A DNA stretch of 64,000 bases from Zantedeschia hybrid cultivar (taxonomy: Eukaryota; Streptophyta; Magnoliopsida; Alismatales; Araceae). The notes beneath the pieces are model-generated. The model worked only from the letters and a program-made list of their open reading frames with translations. It made no database searches and was not told the origin of the DNA. Position numbers and translations under genes: made by a program. The DNA is taken from positions 8,356,001 to 8,420,000 of the forward strand of contig JARZZO010000011.1 in the NCBI GenBank assembly GCA_030544215.1. Reading direction: 5' to 3'. Numbering within the stretch: the first letter of the stretch is position 1; every line of letters starts with the position of its first letter. Positions 10,975-21,620 of this stretch are shown here, in pieces.

Positions 10975-11523
10975 AACAGTTAGGGCTACAAACGGACCAA
11001 GTCGAGCTGAGTTTTACTATGTTCAAGTTTGGTTCGACTAATTTTAATCTAGTTTGAGGTCGAGCCGAGTTTTTATAGTGGTTGTTCAAATTTAGTTCAT
11101 TTTGTTATTAAACGAGTTCGAACAAAATATTGAGTAGCTCACGAGCTCAATGAATCTATGCTATATTTAATTCAATTTTTTTTTTAAAATATATAAACTC
11201 AAGCTAAACTATGGCAACTAGCCAGTTGTTTGTGCCTTTATGATAGAAAACTCTATAGGGTATTATAATATCATATAAATCAAACTTATTCTTGATTAGA
11301 ATAATTAAATGAATGTTTAAAAAGATTTTAACAAGTACTTAAATGAGTTTGTTCATGAGTATAATTGAGTCGAGTTCATTTTTTTTCAAACCTGACTCAT
11401 TAAATGACACGAACTCAAATTTTTATTCAAACTTATTCATTCAACTTAATAAATGAGCCTAGTCGAACTTTATCGAGCAGTCATACTTGTTCATGGAACG
11501 TATTAGTTCTTTTGCAGTCCTAA
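10975..11523. mobile_element. hAT-type MITE with 'GAGTTCGA' interior
   Basis: Terminal inverted repeats GTTAGGGCTACAAACGGAC (left) and GTTCTTTTGCAGTCCTAAC (right, inverted partner). The interior carries repeated AGTCGAGCTGAG, GGTCGAGCCGAG and AACGAGTTCGAAC phrases, as does the better preserved copy at 56437-56853, which shows an 8 bp duplication. No coding capacity. Confidence 0.55.
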
Positions 11524-11639
11524 CAAATGTCAAAGGTGTGAGAGCCTAATACTCCCCGTCAATATACACGTGCTAATTAGACATGTCAAAAAATGATGTT
11601 AAGAAACGATATTACTGTACCATTTTCCTAACTTCAATA

Positions 11640-12900
11640 TGATTACAACTGGCAATTATCTGTATGGCCCTTTGCGTGCATGCACGAGGCACCAAAGGCG
11701 TATCAGCACCGTTGACCCAAAAAAAAAAAAAAAAAAAGGCGTATCAGCACCCACCCTTGCATGTGTGGCCCTCTTGGCCGGCCGATCGAGAAGAAAATGG
11801 GATCGGCCTAGTTAATTAATTAGTTTCCGGAAGGGGGCACCCCACGAGGTCTTCGCCTGACATGATATGTTCTTTCCACCATAATAGGACCGTAGAATTG
11901 CTAGTGGCCATGCATGCATGGAAAAAATCCCTCCGTACGTGAAGAACTCCAAGTGGGATGGAATTTTAGAAAGAAGCAGATTCTTTAGAGCAGGGGAGAC
12001 GTTTTTTTCCCTTTTTTTAAGTTATTTCCGTATCCTCTGTTGACAAAGTCACAAAAGATGTCTAATTACTTGATACCCTTTCAATAGAAAAGTCTAGCAC
12101 AGACACCACAAGTAGATGAGTTGGGCATTCAAACATACATGAGATGATGAGAATCCAACTTTGAATCGGAAAGCCAATCCCTCCACACCTACGCTTCCCC
12201 TTGTTGGGTGAAATTATATACTGAGGAACATGGCATCACTTTTTCCTCGGGAAGTTTGAATGGTCTGTGCAGGCCAGGGTATCTTTGAGTGCAACTGATC
12301 CAATAAATGGTTGCTTTCATGGGATGCTCTCATCCACTGGATGCGACATATGTTTAATGCATGCAGGTTCCCTTCGTACATGTGTGGACGACACGAACAT
12401 ACATATATAATTGTTAATATATATCCTCCCATACATCTTACTAGATCTAAGACGTATACCTATGCCTTAATTTGCCAACCCCGATCGACAAAAGGGTTAT
12501 GCTGTGGTTCCTTAAACAGTGATCGTCGAACTTATAAAAGAACTACATCAAATCATTATAAAATAATTCATGCCTCCGCATGCAGTTAGTCTTGATAGAC
12601 AATTAATGATCGATATTGCTTTCTAAGAGTATTCATGTCATAATCACGTGACGTGTCCTTAGAAATGATATCCTTTCCATAGGATTACGTCCTCGTCCTC
12701 TTAATTAAGCGATAATCATGATCCCTTTGATTAATTATGGTCAATTATGTAGCTACGTACTGATTGCATGTCCTACTTTCTAAGAAAGTTTAGTTTAATA
12801 GTAAGAGATCATTAACACAGAACGACAGAAGAAGATGGCCCCTAGTCATGACATATCATCTTCGTGAGGGGTCAAAAGCACTTACAAAGAATTTTCTCTT
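11640..12900. repeat. Second copy of the 7530-8345 plus 10260-10700 segment
   Basis: Collinear with both earlier pieces and uninterrupted, so it shows the ancestral order. It has a short duplication around an A run (GGCGTATCAGCACC on both sides, about 11696-11748). ORFs at 12214-12432 (-) and 12311-12589 (+) are not conserved in the partner and are not called as genes. Confidence 0.7.
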
Positions 12901-12959
12901 AACAGTTTTATTTCAACAATTAGATATGAGATAGAGAACGTATATATATTTCGTCCAAT

Positions 12960-14760
12960 AGTTTGAAGCAAACCATCTCACTAATCAACTTTGGGTGGAC
13001 ATGATCACACTTGATCGAAGGAAAAGAAAATAGCTTCTATTGAAAGAAAGATATAAGACGATGGCTCATTTTTTTGTTAAGGTAGAAAATGATGTATGAT
13101 CAAATAAAAATCAAATTTTACAAGGCATGTACGTGAGAAATTTTGGATTACTTGGTACACAATTAATTTGATGAAATTTGGGTTATTCAATTTGCCGTCA
13201 CTTTTCTCCCATGCACACTTGTTTAGTTCTACCCATGCGATGCTGATTCAAATTGACAATTGGATGATCAAGCTTCAATAAAAAAAAGTTGTGTATATGT
13301 GGCATGCAATAATGAGTTGAGATTACTAAATGTCAAAGAGTTCAAGTATCTTTGCTACTCAGAGAAAAAATGGAGGGAAAAAAAAACAATTTATTTAGTC
13401 TTGTTGTTTCAAAGATCTAGTTGAAGATTAGCCCTATGACCTCTACATTTAGGAACCGGATCGTCTGGACCTAATTCTCTAAGCCACTCTTTGCCTTTAG
13501 GCACATCTAATGGAGATGTATCCGTTTTGTCCTATCACTTCATAAGTAAATGATTCATTCATCCTCCATTTGACATGTCTGATGGCACATAGAGGTATAT
13601 AGAACTAGGTCTAAACAATCCCACTTCCTACATTTATGGGCTAGTTTCTGCATCCGGTGGCTAGGCTCTTTAATTTTTCTTTTTTTAATTATGTAATATG
13701 CAATTTCATGTTCTATTATTAAGATGTTCGCAAAACTTGTTCAACATGTGTCACCCCATTTTTTAACTATATCTCTTTTACCTCGCTTGTTGTTGTAGCT
13801 TCCTTTCATGATGCTACAAGTTCCTATTTCTCCTTGTTTTCTCCATCTTCATGCTAGCTTTTGCTTGGCATCATGTTTCCAACTTCCACAACCTCTCATG
13901 AAGAGACATGAACCACCTCATAGGTCTTCCCAATACCAAAAGTCCTTTAATTAGTTGCCTTCAAACTTCATAGAGATTATGACACCAAGGTGAATTTACA
14001 TGTAAGAGATTAATGTCTTGAATTGTCCTGGATATACCAATTTAATTTGTCCTATCCCATGAAGTGAAGTTCTTGTATATATGGAATAAACACTCGTTCC
14101 GTACGTCCTCGACGAATCGCGCGATACATCTACGATCATGAGATGTAAACAACTATAGTTTAATTTTATTGATCAGTAATATGATATGAAAAGTGAAAAG
14201 CATCAAATATTTTTGTATTAAACATAAGTCGTAAAACAGTCAGCACCAAGTAAATGTGTATTTTTTATGTAAATACAACCCAGAACTTTTACTCAAAAAT
14301 TGTATACTGCTATACATTATGTGTTCTAGTACACATTTACTTTACTATGATCAGACTCAAACCAGTCAGTAGTATACTTTTGGTGGCGTCAACAAATTAA
14401 AGACCACCATTGCAGTTGAGGGAATCATACACCTACTGGCACGCGGGAAAATCTGGATGGATGGGTAGGGAGGCCCAGGTACGTGGCTGATGACTCAGCT
14501 ATTCTTATTCCTAATGTATGCCTACTAGTCCACCATGCATGGATGCGAACTGAGAGATTCTCTCAGTACACATTTAGATCGAAGTCTAGTAGTGTTGAGA
14601 GGGAGAAGATTCAAGTATTTGTCAAATTTTCAGATCACATGCGGAGTTTTTGCAAAGTTTGCCCCCTTCCCTCTTTCAGTACTATTGGGCTCCGATCCAA
14701 ACGTGTACTGAGAAGATCTCTTCTCATGCGAACATCGACGGATGGGGAGGAATAAAATGC
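12960..14760. repeat. Duplicated segment copy X (matches 20390-21620 and 26400-38000)
   Basis: 12960-14090 matches 20390-21610 through phrases such as GATGAAATTTGGGTTA, CTTTTCTCCCAT, AAATTGACAATTGG, GGCATGCAATAATGAGTTGAG, TACTAAATGTCAAAG and TTAATTATGTAATATGCAA. 14150-14350 matches the DNA on both sides of the gypsy element (26440-26534 and 37506-37620). 14440-14760 matches 37850-38000, including AAATCTGGATG and GGAGGAATAAAATGCC. No ORF is shared. Confidence 0.7.
13451..13629. mobile_element. Foldback MITE, GGATCGTCTGGA family, copy 1
   Basis: Left AGGAACCGGATCGTCTGGAC and right GTCTAAACAATCCCACTTCCT are imperfect inverted repeats. A second copy with the same terminus lies at 51635-51759. 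It is absent from the paralogous stretch near 20890-20930, where the flanking sequence runs straight through. Confidence 0.55.
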
Positions 14761-14815
14761 CCTAAAAGCCTAAATATGGAATCGGTGGTCATGGTTCCTT
14801 ACAGGTAGGGATGTA

Positions 14816-15170
14816 AATTGGGCGGGTTGGACTGAGTTACGTGATAATTTAGGTTTAACTTAAATTTAAAATAGCACAGCCCAAATTTAACCCAAATTTA
14901 ATCCTGATTCAATGGTGAGTGGGTTGGGTTGGGTTTGGTTGGATTGGGCTGACCTTTTTTATAAATGATTTATTAGAAGTAAAAATATCTTTTGTATAAA
15001 TTATTGTAAAAGTCAATAGTTTAAACTGAGCCATCCTGTTTTCAGTCCAACTCAACTCATAATGTCAATTCAGTCCAACTCAATTTATATTACTTGGGTC
15101 AACCTAATTTTCTTTAATATGGGTTGGGTTAAATTGGACCACCGACTAGCTCGTCTGATTGACACCCCTA
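14816..15170. mobile_element. hAT-type MITE, TAGGGRTGTMAAT family
   Basis: The termini TAGGGATGTAAATTGGGCGG and (inverted) TAGGGGTGTCAATCAGACGA form imperfect TIRs. The interior with GGGTTGGGTT and CCAACTCAA phrases matches 62108-62460 nearly end to end. TAGGGGTG-type ends are characteristic of hAT-derived MITEs; the 8 bp flanks CTTACAGG and CCTATATA do not match well, so the duplication is unproven. Confidence 0.55.
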
Positions 15171-15485
15171 CCTATATATAGGTGGAATATTTATACGTAC
15201 CCTTAGATTTAAGGATGCAAATGGTCCAATCCCGTAGAAATGCAAACCGGATTGGTAACCATATCTCTTAATTAAAAATGCTATCTATTAATTAACTTAT
15301 AAACTAATAATTAATTGAATAATTAAATTATCACTGCATCTTTTTTTTTACCACGAAATCATCACTACGTCATATGCATTTGAATTGGAAAAAAATTGTG
15401 TTTTTTATCTTATCTAGTATGTATATCGGTCTAAAGACTTGTCTGTTAAATGCATCATAAACTTATAATATCTATTACCGCTTAC
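15171..15485. other. AT-rich intergenic
   Basis: Nothing recognisable apart from short TTAATTAA-type runs. Confidence 0.4.
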
Positions 15486-15489
15486 ATCG

Positions 15490-16210
15490 TAGTTTAATTG
15501 GCCGGTTAGAGTCACATGGAGCCAACTTAGTAGAGGTTACCGTTATGATGAAACTGACGTCAGTGGGCTGAGATCAGGAAAACTCTTTCTTCCGACCCTA
15601 TTGGTCGGAGAGGCCAACCGGTCTTGGGCCCGGTCACCAAACGAATGGGTTTAAGGGATAAAATTCTTGCCAAGTAATACATACGGTGACTGCACGGGGG
15701 TGAAGCCTAAATAATTTGTTTAACTCTTTTTAAGATTGCTCACCATATTTAGCAAGTTCGTGCAACTTGATTTCTAATTAAATATTTAAAAAAATTAAAG
15801 ACCGAATCCTAATTTATTGGGTTCAACTCATTAAAATGTTTTTTAATATTTATTAAATTTTAAATTTTATTTTTAAAAAAAATTTAAGTCGTCCGATCAA
15901 AAATCAAATTTCACGGACATATTAAACATGATGACCCGGACCTTACAAGTTTTCAACTTATTTTTGTTTTTGAATGCACCGCGGACACTGGCGTGAGCCA
16001 GAGTTGTGGAGAGGAAAGAAACAGACTTACGGACTTTGATAGGTCGTCCGGCTTCACTGAATCAGCGGCAAACTGCAATGGTTCCCACGCATTTCTATCC
16101 TTCAATTGGTCGTCGACATGGCCACATGGAGCGAACTTAGATGAGGTCATCGTTAGGATGGAATTGACCAGCGATGCAAATGGTGGTAGCCGGCTTCTAG
16201 GGTTCGATTG
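15490..16210. repeat. Duplicated segment copy X, matches 39020-39430
   Basis: CATGGAGCCAACTTAG, TGAGGTCA(C/T)C, GATGAAACTGACGTCAG and the AGACAGACTTA(T/C)GACTT...CTTCACTGA block recur at 39020-39430. In both places the block is present in two tandem versions. Copy X ends abruptly at about 16207, where sequence matching the 3' flank of EF-hand gene 2 begins shortly after. Confidence 0.6.
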
Positions 16211-16301
16211 ATGGGGTGGCTAGAATGTACCCTAGCTGCAGCTTGGATATATCTTGTTACATGGTCAAGTATAGTGGAGACTTAATTGATGGGGTGGCTA
16301 G
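16207..16301. repeat. 17 bp direct repeat at a probable gene-deletion junction
   Basis: ATTGATGGGGTGGCTAG occurs at 16207-16223 and exactly again at 16285-16301. It sits where the DNA upstream (matching 39.0-39.4 kb) meets DNA matching the 3' UTR region of EF-hand gene 2 (starting about 41970). A short templated copy like this is a common scar of double-strand-break repair. Confidence 0.5.
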
Positions 16302-17435
16302 CTAGTTCAGCCATGCATCAAGTTTTCTGATCAGTGATACTGGCGTAAAAGTACTCATATTTCTATCGAAAACATCAACTTATGAGAACTACTCCATACC
16401 ACATGCATGGAACAATCACAAATTTTAGTGGGTGAAGTAGTCGCCTATATATGTTGGTTACCCAATCTTCTTTGTTATATATGCAGTGGTGTCTTACTCT
16501 TCCATTTATGTGTGCATAAAATCTGTGGAGGTAGTTGAGTGTGGAGCCTGATTCTCATCTTAGTAGGTTTCTCCTTGTCTTTACGCAGATCCAACTAGAT
16601 TCATTATATTTAAAGAGGTATCATGGAGAGTATTATTATAATAGTGCCCACTATAGGTTATCCTAGATTCTTTGTATTTAAAAGGACGTATCATCTTTTG
16701 TAATTATAACTTGAAAAGAGAAAAGAACTCCATGCGGCCGTAAACATAAGGAGGTACATCACCTCCGAATTATGTAAAAATCTTTTGTATATATTTTGTG
16801 CTGTTTTTCAACAGTAGTTAATAGTGCAAGCTAGTGTTACAAATAGTATAGGTATAATTCTATCGACTATATGTACTGTCCTCCTCTATCGTCTATGCCT
16901 GATCTATGAAATGAAGACAAGCTGGGAATGACAGATTAACCTAGTAGTTCAAAACAAATCCATCATGCAACTACATAGATCTAGTGTTCTTGCTAACAAA
17001 ATTTCTTAACCAGAACTGTGAAGGTCATTAAGAGGTGTCATATCCTCAGAACTGTACATAATCTAATGGGACCCAAGGAAGTACATATCGCCATGCATGT
17101 TCAAATTATAATTAATTTCAAACTAATTATATCCTCCATAGGGACTTAAATATAGAATAGCTGGTGCAACTATGATCACAATTTTTGCCATATACAATTT
17201 TATCTGGTTTCTATTTTATTTATTATCCCTGATCCGGAAAATTTCCTCAAGCAAGTCTTAAGTACGTACATCGTCAAAATACTTGATTCTCCTACGATAT
17301 GTGTCGTTTACCCCCGCTTGTTTCAATGCTGAAGGTTTCCCATCAGTTATTATCGGGGGGTCTTCTGACTGCACAAAAAGGAAAGCCAATTTGCCTGGGA
17401 AATATTACTAGTACGCAGGAGGAGATGGGCACTTG
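16246..17435. pseudogene. Orphan 3' flank of a lost EF-hand gene
   Basis: This stretch aligns with the DNA downstream of EF-hand gene 2 (about 41970-42935), beginning only about 16 bases past that gene's stop codon. Matching phrases: ATATATCTTGTT, GTGGAGACT, CCATGCATCAAGT, AAAGTACTC, CAATCACAA, ATGTAGTGGTG-like and TGCATAAAAT, AATTTCTTAACCA, TCCTCAGAAC, GGGACCCAAGGAAGTACAT and GGGAAATATTACTAGT. The coding region itself and its promoter are missing upstream. It is called a pseudogene only in the sense of a relic of the locus; no EF-hand codons survive. Confidence 0.6.
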
Positions 17436-18559
17436 TGCCCTATTTCATTGCGGGTTAGTCCGTGAATAATCTGGATTATCTTACTCCTAGTCTATTTTGT
17501 AATTTGATTTCGAAATTAATCTATTTGAGTTAAAAATTGGTTAAATGGGTGCTAACTAGGCTTTAACCCGGACTAACGTATCCCACCCCCAGGAGTGGAA
17601 TAGACGGGGTTAGCCATATGTTAATATTCTATTTAAATATTAATAAATATTAAGTAACGAATGTTAATTATTATTAATAAAATATTATATTAATTAATAC
17701 ATATTCATAAAAATTAATTGATATTAATAAATGTTATTTAATATTGATAATGTTAATAAATATTATTGTGATTAATGTATAATAAACAATATTAATACAT
17801 ATCATTATGATTAATAAATATTAACTACTAATATTTTGATTAATAAATATTAGTAAACATTAATCATAGTTAATTATTCATATAAATTTTATTATGCTCC
17901 ATTTAAATAGTATTAAATATTAAAAATCTTAAGTAATAAATGTTAATTATTATTAACAATATTAATAAATATTAATAACCATTAATTCATATTATTTATA
18001 AATGTTAATAAATATTAGTTCATAAAATATTAATATTAATAAATATTAGTATGATTAATAAATATTATTTAATATTATTTTGATTAACTAACATTAATTA
18101 ACATTAATCATAGTTAATTATTAAGATAAAAATTATTATGCTCTATTTATTGATAAGAAATTTAAATAACAAATAACATTAATCATAGTTTATTATTAAG
18201 ATAAAAATTATTGTGCTCTATTTATTGATAAGAAATTTGAATAACAAATAACATTAATCCTAGTTTATTATTAATTTAAATAGTAATTATTTTTATTTTA
18301 ATGTATAAAACACACTTAATAATTATGTGAAAATAAAATGATGAAATTTATCATATTTTTTATTTTTAATAATAAAACTTATTTATATAAATTATTTAAA
18401 TAAAAATTTTATGTACCTATCCTAAGCTAGTTTCCACTTTGAAATAGGAATTATTTATCTTAGAATAGTAAAAAATAGATTAAATCAAGACTATCCTTAT
18501 CGGACTCCCTTGAGCTAACCCGGATTAGTCTTTTTCTTATCCTGAAATCAAACAGGGCC
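17436..18559. mobile_element. Harbinger-like non-autonomous element, 1124 bp, AT-repeat interior
   Basis: The terminus TGCCCTATTTCATT pairs with the right end AATCAAACAGGGCC (inverted GGCCCTGTTTGATT). Flanking TTG at 17433-17435 and 18560-18562 is a 3 bp duplication. The paralogous site near 42935 reads GGTACTAGGCGTT where this copy reads GGGCACTTG-element-TTGGCGTT, so the insertion is directly visible. Near both ends lie inverted GGGTTAGTCC / ATCCGGGTTAG phrases. The interior (17630-18420) is about 800 bp of degenerate TTAATAAATA-type repeat with no ORF. Confidence 0.65.
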
Positions 18560-18893
18560 TTGGCGTTTTTTTTTTCTATATAGCTGGCTGCAAATATTTA
18601 AAGTGCCTTTTTTAGTAGGAGCGGTTCAAATTTGACAAATCTTTTCATTGGGGTAACTTCTGAATGTAAATTTTTCTATTAATTAGGTAATAATTCTAAG
18701 TTAACTCTATCACCATGGAAGTAATTTTAGGGGCGATATCCTATTACATAGAGTGTAAGCACTTAAGAATTGAACTCATGATCCTATAGAGTGGGTGAGG
18801 TCAATACATAATAAAGTGAAAAGCACTTTTGAGTACTTGTACACTACTTCACTGCTTTACGGTCTAATAGAAATTTCAGATGCTTTGTGCATA
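18560..18893. repeat. Duplicated segment copy X, matches 42935-44200
   Basis: GTGAAAAGCACTTTTG matches GGAAAAGCACTTCTGG at 42988, and AATTTCAGATGCTTTGTGCAT matches the stretch ending TTTTGTGCATGG at about 44180. In the other copy a MITE (43012-43286) and other DNA lie between these two landmarks. Confidence 0.55.
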
Positions 18894-19141
18894 GAGTAAT
18901 ACTTACTGCACCAAAGATCTGTGCAGCAAGTTGAGTCATCTTGCAATGCAAGATGACATAATTCACATGAATTGGTGGCAGATGATTATGAAATTTTTTA
19001 TTCGGATGGATCAGACAAACATTAAATATAGATACAAGATTCTAAATATGACAAATATATGTGGACATGACAAATATTATTTATTATATTCACAAATTAT
19101 TTGTCATGTCTGAAAAATATTTATCACATCTATATATCTAT

Positions 19142-19179
<38 letters not shown>

Positions 19180-19499
19180 GAATGACAAATATTTCTAGAC
19201 ATGATAAATATTATCTATCATGCGTATAAAATATTTGTCATGTTCAAAAATTTGTACACAAATACGTAGATATGATAAATATTTTTCAAACATGACAAAT
19301 ATTTGTAAACATATATTTGTCATGCCCGCGAAGTATTTGTCACGTCTACATATATTTATCATATCTAGAACATGTACTCATATTTAATACTTATCTGACC
19401 TACTTAAATAAAAAATTATTAAATTCATGTGCCACCAGTCCATATAGATGGATCAACGTCAACTTGTTCCACTGACCTTCAGTACAGCAAACATTGCTC
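18894..19499. mobile_element. Mutator-type MITE, copy 1 (606 bp)
   Basis: Long imperfect TIRs: GAGTAATACTTACTGCACC... on the left and the inverse of GTACAGCAAACATTGCTCT on the right. Both arms carry AAGTTGAGTC/GTCAACTTG and a GGTGGCA/TGCCACC pair. A 9 bp flank TTGTGCATA (18885-18893) and TCGTGCATA (19500-19508) matches at 8 of 9. The paralogue near 44196 has a single TTTGTGCAT and no insert. The interior is a palindromic field of (A)TGACAAATATT repeats in both orientations plus (TA)n at 19148-19180. There is no transposase. Confidence 0.72.
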
Positions 19500-19508
19500 T
19501 CGTGCATA

Positions 19509-20389
19509 TGACCAAACTCTAGGGTAGGACTAGTTCATGCATCTAAGGGTTTTACGCGAGCTGACGGGTTCGGCCGCCAAGGCTAAACCCTATACTATGG
19601 CTGTCTTATGCGTTCGAGTGGATTATGTGTTTTAAGCAATGTTTGTTGTAATGCTTGCTAACCGCAATGGGGCATTGCAGTGGTTAACCGAAAAGAAAAG
19701 AAAAAAGAAAAAAATCCTATTAGTTCATATAGTGCAATGACCGATCAGACAATTCAAAAAAAATTGAAAAACCAAAAATTGTTATTTTTTAGGTCGGGTC
19801 TGACGTGTGTGTCCTATCAGCCTATTAAAAACTTTGTTAGGTTCCATTTTTTATTTTTTAGATTTTTCTTGATCATCCAATCCGATATTATACTGTACGG
19901 ACGGATAGGTCACGTGAGGCCCAATAAAAAATATATATATATATATATATATTTACCTACCGGATTGTTCCATTTCAGTTAGGGAGGACGTTACCTTTAC
20001 AGGTTCGTCCCAACAGTTTGACCTTTAACCCTTGATCCAGTAACAAGAACGGTTCGATGAACAATGTATAAGTAAAAAAATCCCTTTTATCATCACTGGG
20101 AAACATAGAGCCTGCAAGCTCACCATTTAACTTGTCCCTAAAAGCCCGGAACGTTCCAAGGAAAAGCCCCATGTCGACCTTTTGTAAAGCTTGTAGCTTA
20201 CCCTTACCTAAAAAAGGCTATCTCTACATATTGGATCATCCAACGACCTTCTATCTTTTCCAATCTCATGTACTGTATTTTCTATTTTTTATTTTGAAAG
20301 GACAACTCAATTGATCAAGTATGTACACATAATACAGAAAATCAAACCGGACAAAACTTGATATTTTCCTTCCAATAAGAACGTAATTC
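19509..20389. other. Intergenic, no gene
   Basis: The first 60 bases match 44210-44240 (GGACTAGTTC-TGCAT). A small hairpin GCTAACCGCAATG/CATTGCAGTGGTTAAC lies at 19660-19687. (TA)n occurs at 19931-19952. ORFs at 19680-19982 and 19975-20172 are composed of low-complexity or AT-rich sequence and are not supported. Confidence 0.4.
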
Positions 20390-21620
20390 CACACAACCAA
20401 TGCAGAGAAAGTACATTCTCTCCAAGAGATTGAAGCAAATAATCACATTAATTAGCCTGAGTTGAACACGAATACAATTGATTGACAGAAGAAAGAAAAC
20501 TAGCTTCATTTGGAAGAAAGATCTCTACGCATTAGATGATGGTTTATTTGTTAATTAAGCTAGAAAATGATAAATAGTCAAATAAAAATCACTTTTACAT
20601 GGCACGCATGTGTGAGAGAGTTTGGATGACTTGGCATTTGATGAAATTTGGGTTACTGATCAATTTGTCATCTCACTTTTCTCCCATACTTGTTTAATTA
20701 GTTCTATCTATGTGATGTTGATCCAAATTGACAATTGGGTGATCAAGCTGCAACAAAAAATGTTGTATATATGCGGCATGCAATAATGAGTTGAGTTTAC
20801 TAAATGTCAAAGTTCATGTTCTGTGCAAATCTATTTACCATAGAAAGAAAGGAGGAAAAAACACAATAATTGGTCTAGTAAAATTTCAAAGATACCATTG
20901 AAGATTAGTCCTAGGATTTCTAAATTTATGGGGTTAGTTTCTGCATCCCGTGACCCGGCCCTTTTTTCTTCTTTTAATTATGTAATATGCAAATTCATGT
21001 TTTATTACTAAGATATTCGCAAAAGTTGTTCACCCCATTTTTTATCTATATACATCACCTCGCTTCTTCTCGTACATAGTTTCCTTTCATAATGTTATAA
21101 GCAATGCTAAGCCGACGGGAAATCTTTCCCTTACATCTTACCCATTCAAAGTAAAAGCAAAGTTTCAGATCTATTTTACAATTTTTTCAAGAGCAGTTGA
21201 TGAGAGGAAACGTACCAAATGCTGTCATGGCAGCAGGATAAAGAAAAAAGAGAAAGAGTTCCCGTCTCGATAGCATTTTCTTAATTGTGTAAGTTCCTTT
21301 CTCTTGTTTTCTCCATGTTCACATAACCTTTTGTTTGCCATCATGTTTCCGACTTCCATCACCTTTCATGAACCACCACACACGTCTTCCCTGAACAAAA
21401 TATCCTTTAGTTGCCTTCAAACTTTATGAAGATTATGACACCAAAATGGATTTACATGCAGCCTAACTTCCTGAGTGTCCCTGAATATACCACTTTTGGT
21501 TTGTCAGCCACATCAAGTCTTCTAAGGCAGATGAATCCACACGCCTCCTCATACATCTTTCGGCCTCTAGGTCCCAAAACTTTGTCCTATCCCATGATGT
21601 GAACTTGTATAGATCAAACA
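20390..21620. repeat. Duplicated segment copy Y, matches 12960-14090
   Basis: See the match phrases listed for 12960. This copy lacks the foldback MITE found at 13451-13629 and contains a private stretch at about 21100-21290 (AAGCCGACGGGAAATC...), so both copies have been remodelled independently. Confidence 0.65.
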
